Below are positions 23,322 to 35,276 of a DNA stretch of 64,000 nucleotides, piece by piece. The number at the start of each line of letters is the position of its first letter. Position 1 is the stretch's first letter. Origin of the DNA: Plantago major (Eukaryota; Streptophyta; Magnoliopsida; Lamiales; Plantaginaceae); assembly GCA_026545765.1 (NCBI GenBank), contig CM048839.1, positions 86,752,414 to 86,816,413 of the forward strand, given 5' to 3'. Both the position numbers and the translations under genes were made by a program. The notes under the pieces are model-generated. The model was not told the DNA's origin and made no database searches. It saw nothing but the letters and a program-made list of their open reading frames with translations.

Positions 23322-25531
23322 CTACGCGTAATATCGCCTTTGCCATTGTTCTTGTCCTTCCTTATATTGTTGTAGAAGAACTTTTCCAATAGCAAGATAG
23401 CCAATGCCATTTCGAACAACTTTGGCTTTCTGAATGCGCTCTTCAGAAGCCTTACTAGTTTTTGCACCATCTTTATTTTCATAAAATGGTACAGTTGAGA
23501 ATTTGCCTATTCCAGCAATTCTTCCCTTCATAGTAAAAAAGGAATGTGGATGGTTGCATGGCTGAGGGTTGTGTTTCTTTTCAGAAACCTTATCCACATG
23601 TTTCTTGTGAACTTGTTGTTCTTTCAAAGGCTGAGTTGCTACTCCTTTTCCTTTGTCAACTACCCTAGCTTTCTGACCAATGCTATAGGTGGTTGAAGAA
23701 CCATTCTGTTGACTTTTTACAAAGGTCAACCTTTCATCACTCTTCTTCAGAGGAGATGAATTATTCGATTGTTCATCAAGTCCAAGTCCACCTTTCTCAG
23801 AGGGATCTCTCAGATAGGATTGAACCTCAGTGAGAGTGTCACTAGACTTTGCATAAGATTGGAAGGATAGCTCTTTCTTTCTGAGTTCTTCATTCTCAGA
23901 AAGCAGCTTCATCATTTTCTTATTAATTTCATCCAAGGCTAGTTTGTGAGAATTTTCATTCTCAGACATCTGAGCTTTCAGAAAGGCTATTTCAGCGTTC
24001 TTGTTCTCAGATACCTTGGTTAGCTCAGAAACCTCTTTTTCAAGAATTTCTTTGCTTTCCTCTAGAATTCTGGTTTTGGATTGTGCTTCCAGAAATTCTT
24101 TCTCATAACGATCCAATTCACTCTTGACCAACTCCAGATCCTCAATTCCATCATCACTTTCATAGTACAGAAATTGTGAATTGTTAGTTACCTCATCAGC
24201 CATAAGACACATTTCAATGTTGGAGATGTCTGGACCAGCAATCTCAGCAACTCCACACATTTCATTCTTCTTAAGACCGAAGTCGATTACATCGTGGGTG
24301 ATTCCACACAATTCTGGTGATGGTAGGTTTGAGTCATCTGAATCTCCATCTTCAGAATCTGTCTCAATGTCTAGAGCATCAAGTTGAATTTGAATCTTCT
24401 TCCTTTTTTCAGTCAGTAAGGCCCTTTGATTTCTTTTGAAATTTCTTCTGTCCTTCTTGTCACCTGTCTTGTGCTTGTTTAAAGCAGGACAATCTCTCTT
24501 GAAGTGACCAGGCTTTTGACAATAGAAACAGATGTCATTTCCTATTTCTGCAGCTTCAGTACTAACACCTTTCTGAATGGGGGTGTTCAGAGAGTTGTTC
24601 ATTTGTATGTTCTTGTACTGATGATAGTTTGGGCCAGGATGCTTTTTCAGCTTTTCTATAGCTTTTCTTCTCTCAATCTCTTGACTCACAAATTTCTTCA
24701 TGTGTCTTACTGCAAGAGCATTTTCTTCAGATGCTTCTTTGGTATCCTTCTTTTCAGAAGTACCTTGAGAAATTAGATCAACACTTTGTAGCTTTTCAGC
24801 TGTTTGTTCTCTTTGAGTTGTCTCATAGTCTACAGTAGCAAGATGAGAAAAGAGCTCTACTAGAGTAATATTTGGCATCCCTTGATTGAAATAAAAGAAT
24901 TTGGTGTGTTCCCAGTTGTGATTGAGACTTCTGACAATAGTCTTGATCTTTTCTGACTGGGAGTATCTATTGCTTTCACCAAGTGCAGCCATATCACTCA
25001 TAAGAGTAGTAAATCTGAAATCAAGTTCTTCCAGAGTTTCAGTGGGACCTTGTTTGAAGTTTTGGAACTTCAATTTAAGAACTTCGAACTTGTTTTCTTT
25101 GGTTTTCTCAGTTCCGGCACAGATTTCTTCAATCAATTGCCAGGCAACTTTCGCCGTTTTAGCACCCCATAGTTTACACTGTATGTGCTCAGGTGTCGAT
25201 CTGATGATTATATTACGAGCTTGACCATCCAATCTGTGTCTCTTGGCATCTTAAGATGTCCAGAGCTGTCTTGGCTTATCTTCATACATAATGCTTCCAC
25301 GAGCAATATGACCACTATCACTAGCAGCCATATCCTCACTTCCATCTTCCTTGTCTGAGGATTTTCTTCCATCAGACACCTCAGTAACTTGTTTGAGTTG
25401 TCTGATTTTGATAGGCCCTTCATTGATGACATAGATCATCTCATCACTAATGGCTCCAGATGTAGCATCATGTTGTTCTTCCCTTTCTCGTAGTTTTCTG
25501 GTTTCAGAATGGGCGCATCACTCAGAGACAT
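23322..25531 (-). pseudogene. Copia gag (SIRE-type) with zinc knuckle and coiled-coil tail
   Basis: The start is ATG 25531 (MSLSDAPILKPENYEK), near the 5' LTR. Frameshifts near 25440 and 25240 break the N-terminus; from 25232 the frame is open to 23322. It has the UBN2-like gag core (VAWQLIEEICAGTEKTKENK, LEELDFRFTTLMSDM, KIKTIVRSLNHNWEHTKF) and a CCHC knuckle CFYCQKPGHFKRDCP. A long Glu/Lys/Leu coiled coil (about residues 355-470) follows. Such a long tail after the knuckle is usual in SIRE gag. It would form the particle and bind genomic RNA. The last residues before the stop may have joined pol. Confidence 0.9.
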
Positions 25532-25631
25532 ACCTGCACACTTAACACACAAATTATATAGTCCTCGGAGAGGGACAAAGTTTCTTCACCTATCTGGGGA
25601 TCTAGGTTCAGTGCAGAAGGCTTGTGAACCT

Positions 25632-25646
25632 CCTGCACTGATACCA
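25632..25646 (-). other. Primer-binding site of the copia element
   Basis: Read on the minus strand, TGGTATCAGTGCAGG lies 2 bp inside the 5' LTR. It matches the usual start of a site complementary to the 3' end of initiator tRNA-Met (TGGTATCAGAGC), with one difference. Confidence 0.9.
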
Positions 25647-25648
25647 CT

Positions 25649-27072
25649 TGTTGGTCCAGATAACGGCAAAGTAAAAGACTAGGGGGGGTGAATAGTCTTT
25701 TAAAACTTTTGTCGATAAACACAGTTTATCATAAACCTGGGGGTTTCTGATACTTCAATTCAGAGCGCGGAAGACTATAAGATAGGTAAGTGCAGAAATA
25801 ATAAGTATGAGTGTGTGTGCTTTGCTGAAAAGTAAATACAGAAAGGTAAATGACACAGCAAGTATAGTGGTATCTGGAGGTGGCGTAATCCTCCAACTAA
25901 TCCACTTCGGTCTTTCTGAGACCTAGAATTCACTAGACCAGATAATTGAGTTCACCTTACAATAATCCTATTCTAAGATTACTAAAAAATGGTTCCCAAC
26001 CAAATGTTCCCCCTGAGTTATTCCCCAGCTCCTAGAGCTAAGTACTTCCTCTACTCAGATAACCTTGGAGTTATTCCCTGATTTCCCAAATCAAGTACTT
26101 CCTCTACTCCACGCCTTGATGGTGTTGGTTATAAGGTTTTGTCAGAAAGGCTTCTCGTATAACTTTTCAGTTATGTTCATAGAGAGCCAAACAGAACGAG
26201 ACTACTTAATACACTTGTTCAGTGGATTGCAGTCTATTCTTTACTGACCCAAGTAATTGGTGTCCGTTCTGGAGAATGAGCTTCAGAAAGGGTATCTGAT
26301 AGTTCAACTCTTTCATGAATAACAATATCTTGTTAAGGTTCAGGACAACTTAGAACTACTAGTTATTCTTCAAGTAACAGAAAGCTTTCAGAAAAGATAG
26401 TAGAGTGCTTGAGAGAATACTTTGCTTGATGGTAAGTTTGCAAGATAGATCGTTCTAAGGTATGTTCTTCAAGCATCTAAGTGTGTGATATATATAGATA
26501 AATTTGAGAGGCGTTTGAATTGTATCCGTTGTGCTCTCTATCAAATTATATCCGTTTATATCTTGAACTGAGTACTCAGAAGTCACTATCTCTTATTTCA
26601 GAGAGGACTTGCTTTTTGCAGCATTTCTGCCGATGCATTTAATGCATAGTACTGTTCATTGTCCTTTAGTCTCAACGGATACATGAGCCTTTCTGATGGC
26701 TTGCATGCTCCATACTCATGATGTCATATGTCCAGAATCATATTTCGAAAGTAAGTTAATATACTTAAGAAAGGATTAAAGACATAGTCTTTCTGAGTTA
26801 GACTAAACCTTTGTGTCTTCATAAACCTTGTGCAATCTTCAGTCTTCTAATCTTCAGAAAAAGCTCCATTGCTAGGATTGATCTTCATGGTCTTCTTGAA
26901 ATAAAAATTACACTCAAAGACCTATAATCCTAATACAAGATTTACTAGACTAATCATACTCAGTGATTTCTTCTTTTACAATGTTCAAGTGAACCAAGAG
27001 TACTTAATCACCTTTCTGGCTAAGATAAGAACATGTGATGAGTGATCAAAATACTAACAGATATTCCTAACA
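25649..27072 (-). repeat. 5' LTR of the copia element
   Basis: 1424 bp, similar to 11788-13189. On the plus strand it begins tgttggtccagataacggca and ends attcctaaca. The G run here is 7 long (25682-25688). About 20-25 bp near 25705-25730 are absent from the other LTR. Confidence 0.93.
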
Positions 27073-27077
27073 CCTTT
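27073..27077. repeat. Right target-site duplication (ccttt) of the copia element
   Basis: Direct repeat of 11783-11787; LTR2 resumes here as cctttactcctcataaatt. Confidence 0.95.
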
Positions 27078-27522
27078 ACTCCTCATAAATTGTAAGTAAC
27101 TACTTCCAAAATCTACTCTCGAAGTTTTTAAGTCCGAGATTGAAAAGTCGACCAACTTATTAACTAGTTGAATCTAAGTACCGGGTTGTCCTAGGCAAAC
27201 CGGCCCAAAAGGGTCTAACCCCTTATTCTCTTATCGCAGATCAACGACGGACACCACCGAGGACCGACAGACGTAACGGAGGACCGACGGACGTAACGGA
27301 GGACCGACGGACTCAACCTCGGACCACTAACGTGTCTCGGTCCACTTTTTCGTCCGCACACTTTCCGACCTACGCGAAGTCACGAATTTAATCAAAGTAA
27401 AGGCGACTTGAACCAAGGACTATTTGACTTCTGCTAACTTATATCATCATTCTAGCAAGAACTACATCAATCTAGGGCGTCGACGAACTAACTAGCGACT
27501 TATCCATTTTTACCCTACATCA
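27078..27522 (+). repeat. 5' LTR of the Tat element (LTR2), second part
   Basis: It continues from 11787 and ends taccctacatca. It lacks the hAT insertion seen in LTR1 and LTR3: cctcggac occurs once at about 27316. It has one more copy of an 18-bp ggaccgacggacgtaacg unit than the other LTRs. Confidence 0.92.
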
Positions 27523-27545
27523 TATTCGCGCCGTCTGTGGGAATC
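27523..27545 (+). other. Primer-binding region of the Tat element
   Basis: tattcgcgccgtctgtggga directly follows the LTR end. A GCGCCGTCTGTGGGA-like sequence at this place is common in Tat-type elements. I cannot assign the tRNA with certainty. Confidence 0.6.
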
Positions 27546-27562
27546 ACTTAGTACAAAAAGCC

Positions 27563-29109
27563 ATGGCTCCAGCTAGAAGACGTACTAGAAGGACAGCTCC
27601 AGGAATCCTTAGATCAACAACTTCTGATGTTGGGCCCCGAAGTCAAGTCCGCAACCGCACCCCACGAGAAGTCAATCCTTTCACAGGGAATCAACGGATC
27701 TATGAACATGATGAGAGGGATGGCCTCGAAGTTTCTCTTTCCACCACGGAACGACGAACGGGATAGCAACGCCCTCCCAATCCACCAACTCCGGTGCCCG
27801 TAGACGCAACGGCTGTTATACCTCAGGTCACTGCCGACGGTCTACTGGCCGGATATAATGAAGCTCAAATTAAACTTCTGCAAGCCTTCCTGTTACTAAG
27901 GACCCAACCTCAATTAGGGCTAGGCATGAACCTCCCTGACAACTCTAACAACGCACCACGAAGAAGCGCTCCCGTATTGCCGATCCAGAACCAACCCCTA
28001 GTAACAACAGATCATGTGGTGGAATCCAGAGGACCCCCAAACTCTCGAAATACCGATCGGTCCAAAAGTCGCAGAACCTCAAGTCATAGAGCCCCGGGAG
28101 ACTTACGAAACATGCTAAATCGTTAGGCTCGGAGTAATTTGCGCTCGAGAAACAATCGGAGGACAAGTAGAGAGGAGAACGTGGGAGCCGACGAGAGAAC
28201 ACGCCGTGACCCAACTCCTTCTCGAACCACCGCGCGAAATTGGCAACGTCAAGATGACGGTAGAAGGGACCACGGGGAGCAATACGATAAGGAAGATGAA
28301 ACCCTCAACGGGACCGGGGCGACACTCCACCCCAAAACCATCCTCGCCATGGACGACTCCGTAATGAAAGAATACAGTCACCAACCAGAATGGCTAGGAA
28401 TGATGATTATCGAGACAACAGGAGGGGAAGCCGAGATAGGGAACATCATCGAAATCGAACTAGGTCAAGGTCTGCCAGGACTCACAGGAGGGACAGGCAC
28501 ATGGATGAAGCCAAACAAGTTAGGATCCATGAAGCTGCCCTAGAATTGGAACGGTCAAAGCTAGAAACACTTACCCATGCAAGAGATATCATGAAATATG
28601 GAAGGAGCCTGAATCCTCTTTGCCAAGCTATGAGGGATACCGAACTCCCTCCGGGGAGGAGTGCCCCGAGTTCTAAGGAAACGTATGAGGGAATCACATG
28701 CCCAATAGATCACCGAATTCGTTTTGAGGCACCCCTGGGAGGCATGGGAGTACCAGACAATGTAAAGGCACAATTATTTCCCAACACCCTCTACGGACCC
28801 GCCATGACTTGGTGGAAGCACCTCCGGCCCAACACTATAACATCCTGGGACCAGATGATCACCAAATTCACTCTGCGATTCGAGAACTTCCTCGAAATAG
28901 CTCGTCCAGTCAGCTACCTGTCAGAAATTGTGCAAAAGGAACATGAAAGCTTGAGATCGTTTGTCAAAAGGTTTGAACAAGCAGTTGTCCTCATTGAGTC
29001 ACACCCCATCAAAGATCGAGTATTCCACATGGGCGAGAACACCAACAACGCTTCATTCCGCTACACGATTGTTGATGCAGGAATAACCACCAAACGAGAG
29101 TTGAATTAA
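27563..29109 (+). pseudogene. Tat gag, N-terminal and capsid parts
   Basis: ATG 27563 (MAPARRRTRRTAPG) starts an Arg-rich N-terminus. In-frame TAG stops occur at 27764-27766 and 28124-28126, and a frameshift before 28390 leads into the capsid-like domain. That part (28390-29109) has GGMGVPDNVKAQLFPNTLYG, AMTWWKHLRPNTITSWDQM, KFTLRFENF and SEIVQKEHESLRSFVKRFEQ, which is the retrotransposon gag domain. It would form virus-like particles. The many breaks make it non-functional. Confidence 0.9.
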
Positions 29110-29846
29110 GTAATCAAAAAATTCTTGAGCACACATGAAACCCTCGACAAAATGGTAGTGAGAGCCGAGGTCAAGAAGGAAAAACCAGTACCAGATAACA
29201 CAAGGTTAGGAAACTAACATTTCGAGCAAAAGCGGAAAGGTGACAGAAGAGGAAGGGTTGGGGAAAGAAGGAGATCTCCCCGAAAAGTTTACATAAACTA
29301 CGCTGACCTAAAAGCCCCCAAGGAACAAATCTTGACCATCATGCAAGTCAAGGCGTCCCAATCCAATGGCCCCCCAAGCACAGGGAAACCAGGTTCACCA
29401 GGAACTCGAACGAGTACTGTCACTTCCACCAACAGACGGGACACTCCACCGGAAAATGCACGCACCTCAGGCAGGAAATCCAGAGGTTGATCGAAATGGG
29501 ATATTTGCAAGAATACATCATGAGGAAGCCCGAGGACACCAACCAATGCGAAGCCGGACGAAGGTACCAGTCCAATGAGACACGTGGTGTAAGGGACCGG
29601 AGAAATGCATCTCCCCGTCGTTCTCCTCCCATAGGGTCTAGCCCCAGGCATAACAGAGGTGAAAGGCCCGCTCCGATCAAGAGACGCTCGTTTAGCCCAA
29701 GAAGACAATCAGTGTTACCCGGACCACCGAGCCCGAGAGGACGTCGAGAGGCCAGGAGATCCCAAAGTCCCCGGCGAGAGCAAGAAAATAGGAGATCCCC
29801 AAGTCCGGCACGAGATAATGGGAGGGTAGCATACATCGAAACTTAA
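29110..29846 (+). pseudogene. Tat gag C-terminal, Arg/Ser-rich part
   Basis: After the stop at 29109 the reading is broken. A frame at 29487-29846 encodes an Arg/Ser/Pro-rich segment (ERPAPIKRRSFSPRRQ, RREARRSQSPRREQE) consistent with an RNA-binding gag tail. The DNA before it (cgggacactccaccggaaaa) could be a degraded zinc-binding or linker region; I see no intact CCHC knuckle. Confidence 0.6.
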
Positions 29847-29855
29847 CCGGCTTAC

Positions 29856-30572
29856 GTGGATGATAACCCGGTCCGTTTTGGGAGAATACTTAGCATTGCC
29901 GGAGGACCTACTGGAGGAGACAGTAGGAATGCTCGGGAAGCCATGGCAAGATCACTGAGAAATTCGGATGAGAAATCCGTCAATATGGTGGCTCCCGGCA
30001 CCAACGTGATCACCTTTGACGAATCCGAAGCACCCCCTCCATGCAAGGGAGAAGGATTGGTCCATGACCCGGATGTCCCCTTGGTGGTGGAAATGGACAT
30101 AGCAGGTTATGAAATTACAAAGGTATTAATCGATATCGGTGCCTCCTCTAACATCCTCTTCATGAGCACAGTCCAAAAAATGGAAATGAGTTTAAGAGGA
30201 ATGTTACCGGTGACAACGGACCTCGTTGTCTTTGGAGGAAACCGGATCAGACCAAGAGGAATCCTGTATCTCTCGGTTTCCATGGGAAAAGCTCCACTCA
30301 GGGTTACTCACCAAGTCCCTTTTGTTGTCACCGAGGCAGATTGCGAATACAACATAATTATGGGGAGACCGGCTCTAAATCAATTCAAAGTAGTGGTGTC
30401 AACCTTCCACCTAAGGATGAAATTTCCCACCGCAACAGGCATCGGATCCCTTAGTGGAGATCGGAGAAGAGCCTGGGAATGCTACACTCTCTCTAATAGA
30501 AGGGCGTCGCGACCTTTTAGGAGTGAACATGATATAAGGAGAGAAGAAGATGACCGGAGAACAAAGAAATAG
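29856..30572 (+). pseudogene. Tat aspartic protease
   Basis: The frame includes DVPLVVEMDIAGYEITKVLI, followed by DIGASSNILF at the active site (D-x-G), then VVFGGNRIRPRG, ADCEYNIIMGRPALNQFKVV and STFHLRMKFPT. This is the retropepsin-like protease of Tat elements. The active-site triad reads DIG where DTG or DSG is usual in aspartic proteases. It would process the polyprotein. The link to RT (30573-30835) is open only in other frames. Confidence 0.88.
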
Positions 30573-30835
30573 TGCCTCTTTATCCAACAAGAAAGCCGAA
30601 GGAAGAGGCGAGAAAGACCTCCCGGGAAAGGAATTAACTGGTTGAAAATGGGCGTAGAGAAAAAGAAAATGGCCACAACGGCCAAGGAGTGCGAGGATAG
30701 AATCGATGAATATCAAGTCATTCCCCCTGAACCACCTGGTGAAACGCCGACCAAAAGCTTCTTTCATGAGAATCGGATGGGCCCCCATGAAGATGTCTTA
30801 GAAATCCCAGTTGAAGAAGGATATCCCAAAAAATA

Positions 30836-31931
30836 GTGAAAATCGGCTTGGAAATGGACGCAGAAACAACCATCAAAATGATTGCCTTCTTAAGAAAGAA
30901 TGCCGATGTTTTTGCCTGGGGAACTGAAGATCTGAGCGGTATAGATCCTCGAGTCATGGTACACGAACTCCACGTTGATCCAAATGTCCGACCCATTCGA
31001 CAGAAGAAGAGAGACCATGGTCCCGTCCACAATAAGATCATCTCAGATGAGGTAGAACGACTACTCAAGGCAGGACACATTGAGGAGGTTCATTACTCTG
31101 ATTGGATATGCAATGTGGTCCTAGTAGAGAAAAGTCCGGGAAAATGGAGGATGTGCAATGATTTCACCAGTCTCAACCGTTTCTGCCCAAAGGATCCCTA
31201 TCCCCTGCCAAGAATTGATCAATCGGTAAACTCAACTGCCGGGTGTGCACTGTTGAGTTTCATGGATACTTTTCAAGGTTTCTATCAGATCAAGATGGCC
31301 GAGCATGATATCGAAAAGACCGCTTTTATCACCGCAGGTCATGCCATTCGGCCTACGAAATGCTGGCGTCACCTACCAAAGATTGGTGAACCAAATGTTC
31401 AAAGAAGAGATTGGCAAATCAATGGAGGTTTATGTAGATGACATGCTAGTAAAAAGCAAGGAGACATCTGATCACATCCCCCATCTGGAAAGATGTTTTC
31501 CCATAGTAAGAAAATACGGAATGAAACTCAATCCAGCCAAATGCACATTTGGAGTAACTGGAGGAAAATTCTTGGGGTACATGGTGACACAGAGAGGGAT
31601 CGAGGCAAACCCAGAAAAGATAAAAGCCATATTGGAGCTTCCACATCCGGAGAAACTCAGGGACGTTCAAAGACTCATAGGGAAGGTTATATCCCTTAGC
31701 CGCTTCATTTCCAGATCAGCTGAAAAGAACCTCCCTTTTTTCAAAATCCTAAGGAAAACGGACAAGATTGAATGGAACAATGAGTGCAAGGAGGCATTTG
31801 AGAACTTGAAGCTCTATTTATCCTTCCCGCCTCTACTTTCCAAACCAGAAGAAGGAGAGCCCTTGTACATCTATCTCGCCATCAATCCTGAAGTGGTGAG
31901 TTCCGTCCTGGTGCGCATACAGAAGAACTAA
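30836..31931 (+). pseudogene. Tat reverse transcriptase
   Basis: The first frame (30836-31441) has FAWGTEDLSGIDPRVMVHEL, QKKRDHGP, VVLVEKSPGKWRMCNDFTSL and DPYPLPRIDQ. A one-base-type frameshift near 31335 moves the reading to the frame with MPFGLRNAGVTYQRLVNQMF, EVYVDDMLVKSK (catalytic YVDD) and GKFLGYMVTQRGIEANPEKI, open to 31931. Together these cover the RVT_1 domain and thumb. The split within the palm makes it inactive. Confidence 0.93.
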
Positions 31932-32240
31932 CACCTTTCGGTGTACTACCTGAGTAAAGTACTGGGAACGGCGGAGAAAAACTACAAGGAAATAGAGAAG
32001 TATGCCTATTGTCTGGTAGAGGCCTCCAGGAAGCTCAAGCCATACTTCCGTTCCCACAAGATAGTGGTCCTCACGAACCACCATTAAACAGGTCTTAGGT
32101 GACGCCTCGAAGTCAGGAAGGTTGGCTAAATGGACAATTGAGTTAGGAGATCATACGATCGAGTATCAAGCTCCATCTGCCAAAAAAGCCCAGGTCCTGG
32201 CTGATTTCCTAGCCGAATATCCGGGGAACACGGAACCTCA
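31860..32240 (+). pseudogene. Tat first RNase H
   Basis: It starts within the RT frame (EPLYIYLAINPEVVSSVL) and continues past an in-frame TAA at about 31930 with LSVYYLSKVLGTAEKNYKEI and KYAYCLVEASRKLKPYFRSH. It ends near EYQAPSAKKAQVLADFLAEY. This is the usual RNase H following RT in gypsy elements, here degraded by several stops. Confidence 0.8.
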
Positions 32241-32505
32241 AAAAGATAAAGATGAGCAAGCCTCCAGTGAAGCCCCGAAAGACATTTCACCAACAAGCCA
32301 GGTTTTGACATTAACAACGGAAGTGGATGGATTGGATATTCAAAAAAGTCGGGAAATCAAACCTGTGGTAGAATGGATTATCACTGAAAAAGAAAGTCCT
32401 AGCTTACCTCCCCCCACCAGAAGGAGAGCCGCCCATGACCGCCCTAAAACATAAACCGACCCTCCGAGTGGCTTTTATCCCAAAAGAACTCGGTCCAGAA
32501 GAAAA

Positions 32506-32900
32506 TGACATATGGGAACTTTATGTGGACGGTTCATCGGCCGCTCATGCGGGTGGAACGGGGTTATGGATCGCCCGAAGAGCCAGATGGAATATTCTAT
32601 CCGCTTAACATTTCCAGTAACAAACAATGAAGTTGAGTATGAGGCTCTGATAGCAGGAATGAAGATGGCCAAGTCAGTCATGGACAAGAAACTCAAAGCT
32701 TACTCCGACTCTCAGCTAGTCACAGAATAGTACTCGGGCAAATTTACGACAAAAAGTGCTTCAATGATCAAATATCTAAAGGTAGTTAAAGAGTTAGAAA
32801 AAGAGTTCGACATGTTTAGTCTGATCAAGATCAACCGAGCAAAAAACACCATTGCCGATGGATTATCAAAATGGGCTACGGCCTCCGGAGCTGTTGATAC
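32506..32900 (+). pseudogene. Tat second (archaeal-like) RNase H
   Basis: WELYVDGSSAAHAGGTGLWI, TNNEVEYEALIAGMKMAK and AYSDSQLV are the D, E and D motifs of an additional RNase H. AKNTIADGLSKWAT supplies the C-terminal Asp. A frameshift near 32580 and a stop at 32730 break it. The presence of two RNase H domains in a row is the mark of the Tat lineage. Confidence 0.88.
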
Positions 32901-32989
32901 CCGTACGGTGGTCCTTATGACTGCCAATGAATCAGCCCTCACTGCCAACGAGGTCATAATGAACATGGGCGTCATATCTGACAACAACA

Positions 32990-34215
32990 CTTGGATGAGC
33001 GACATCGTGAACTATCTACAGAACGGGATTCTACCCCGTGATTCAACTGAATCTAGAAGAGTCCAACGAAGATCCCAACGCTACTTCCTCTCTGGTACAG
33101 ACCTATATAGAAAGTCCTATGATGGAACTCACCTCCGTTATGCGGGTCCTCGAGCCCGATCTGATGTTGAAGGAGATCCATTTAGGAAGTTGCGGAAACC
33201 ATTCAGGAGGAAGCGCCTTGGCCCAGAAAATTCTGAGAAATGGCTATTATTGGCCGGCAATGCAAAAGGAAGCTGGAAAATTCTCACGATCGTGCTCGGA
33301 ATGTCAAAGGTTCGCAAGGATCCCCCATCGGCCTACCATACCAATGATACCATCAACTATCCCGTGTCCATTGGATCATTGGGGCATGGACATCGTAGGA
33401 CCTTTCCCTGTAGGACCCGGCAGAAAAAAAAATTCTCATTGTGGCCGTAGAATATTTCTCGAAATGGGTAGAAGCCGAGGCAACGACCTCCATTTCAGAG
33501 AATAAGGTCATGGACTTCCTTTGGAAATTATCGTGTCGATTTGGCCTACCACGAATACTAGTTGCGGACAATGGTCGACAGTTCTCCGGGTACAAGCTCA
33601 AAGATTGGTGCGAAGAAATGGGGATCGAACAGCGTTTCACTTTCGTTGGGTATCCTCAAGCCAATGGACAAACTGAGGTAACCAATCGTACCATCGTCGA
33701 CAATCTTCAGAAGAGACTGGGAGACGCAAAGAAAGATTGGGTCGATGAATTGGAAGGAGTGTTATGGGCTTATCGTACCACGGCAAGAACGGCCATACAG
33801 AAAACTCCCTTCAGTTTGGTGTATATATCCGAAGCTGTAATACCGTCCGAAATCTCAATCAACACCTTCCGGATCCAAGGGTACGTTCCCTCGGACAACC
33901 ACGACAAAAAGAGTGTACGACCTCAACATGCTCGAGACCAAAAGAAGTACGTCCCTAGCTCGAACCTTAGGATACCAAGCTATCATGACAAGGGCCTACA
34001 ACAAACATGTGAAAAGTAGGGACCTCCAGATTGGAGACTTGGTGCTATGAAAGGATGATATACTAAAACCAACCGGAAAACTCGAACCCAACTGGGAAGG
34101 TCCCTACAGAGTCACAAGGGCAAGTATCAATGGAAGCTACGCTTTGGAAAGCATGGACGGCAAACCGCTCAAGCGTACTTGGAACGCCAAGAATCTGCAG
34201 AAGTACTACGCCTAG
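32990..34215 (+). pseudogene. Tat integrase
   Basis: The N-terminal zinc finger is seen as EIHLGSCGNHSGG and FSRSCSECQRFA (H-H-C-C). The core has LDHWGMDIVGPFP, then after a frameshift in a poly-A run near 33430, ILVADNGRQFSGYKLKDWCE and GYPQANGQTEVTNRTIVDNL, giving D-D-E. Frame 33441-34019 ends early. The remaining C-terminal part (LEPNWEGPYRVTRASINGSY, TWNAKNLQKYYA) reaches a stop at about 34215. No chromodomain is visible. Confidence 0.92.
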
Positions 34216-34349
34216 ATCATTTGTAATAGGATCTTTTGAAATGTATCATCTTTTGGCTACCATGTAATCCTACTATTCGATTATAATGAAGCATTTGTTT
34301 TTCTGTCAACTATTTGCAAGAATAACCGTACGCGCCACTAAGGGTAAAA
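34216..34349 (+). other. Short spacer after Tat pol
   Basis: Noncoding DNA between the end of integrase and the 119-bp repeats. Nothing else is visible. Confidence 0.4.
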
Positions 34350-34715
34350 ATTATCTTAAAGTTCCTCGGACCCAAAGTGTCAGAGAGAAACTCCCTAAGA
34401 AACAAAGATTGAGGTGCGGATTGTCTCGGACCCAAAGTGTCCGAGGTATACCGACGCTCAACTCAAAAATTATCTTAAAGTTCCTCGGACCCAAAGTGTC
34501 AGAGAGAAACTCCCTAAGAAACAAAGATTGAGGTGCGGATTGTCTCTGACCCAAAGTGTCCGAGGTATACCGATGCTCAACTCAAAAATTATCTTAAAGT
34601 TTATCGGACCCAAAGTGTCAGAGAGAAACTCCCTAAGAAACAAAGATTGAGGTGCGGATTGTCTCGGACCCAAGGTGCTAAGGCATACCAACACTCAACT
34701 CAAAAAAGTATCTTA
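34350..34715. repeat. 119-bp tandem repeat downstream of Tat pol
   Basis: attatcttaaagttcctcgg begins at 34350, 34469 and 34588, with a diverged fourth start near 34707, so the period is exactly 119 bp for about three units. Units contain ggacccaaagtgtcagagag. The window's first bases are the last diverged unit of the left copy. Tandem repeats in the 3' region are frequent in Tat elements. Confidence 0.9.
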
Positions 34716-35276
34716 AAAATCCTCGGACCAAAAGCATCCAAGACCAAGCATTGGAAGAACCCAACATTGACGAATTTCGCACGAAAAATGCAACTCCCGG
34801 AGTCTAGTCTTAGAACAATCAAGGACCAACACCACGAGACCGAATCTCGACCCAATCCAAGCCTCGGACCAATATTCAATTTGTTTGATTTTCAGGCCAT
34901 TAGTCCAACGTTTGAATAGAAGCTATAAAACCATGAAGTTTGAATATCACGATAACGCAAGGTATGGATCCGAAGATGAACAAGATAGCAAAAATAAAGT
35001 CATGCATACAAACATTCAAGATGGACGAAAATAAAACCCAAGTCTATTGCAATAAAATCGGTCACCCCTGGATCAACAAAAGTTACAATTAAAACCCAAA
35101 AGTACGAGGGATGATCCAGGCATGACCGATGAGAGGTGTCAAATGTTGGTACGAGTTTAACCCTCACAAGCCGAGGGGATAGCTAGTCAAAATATCACCA
35201 AAGTCATAATAAGTGTTCAAATAAGTCAGACACTCTACAAAAATACGCAAGGGCATACCCTTGGATCGAATCAAGT

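Larger units (their letters stand above)
11788..27072 (-). mobile_element. SIRE-type Ty1/copia retrotransposon inserted in LTR2
   Basis: The 15,285-bp element lies on the minus strand: 5' LTR 25649-27072, primer-binding site, gag, pol (protease, integrase, RT, RNase H), a long spacer, a large extra gene at the env-like position, polypurine tract, 3' LTR 11788-13189. Integrase before RT defines copia. The long LTRs, the gag with an extended coiled-coil tail, and a large gene after pol fit the SIRE (Maximus) lineage. It is flanked by the 5-bp repeat ccttt. The two LTRs are similar but differ by several substitutions and indels (for example about 20 bp present only near 25705-25730). gag, pol and the extra gene all carry breaks. 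Confidence 0.9.

Noticed and set aside
28390..28545. Alternative overlapping gag frame (28139-28543)
   Set aside because: It carries the upstream gag reading past the frameshift and then loses any similarity to gag. The capsid-like domain is in the 28390-29109 frame.
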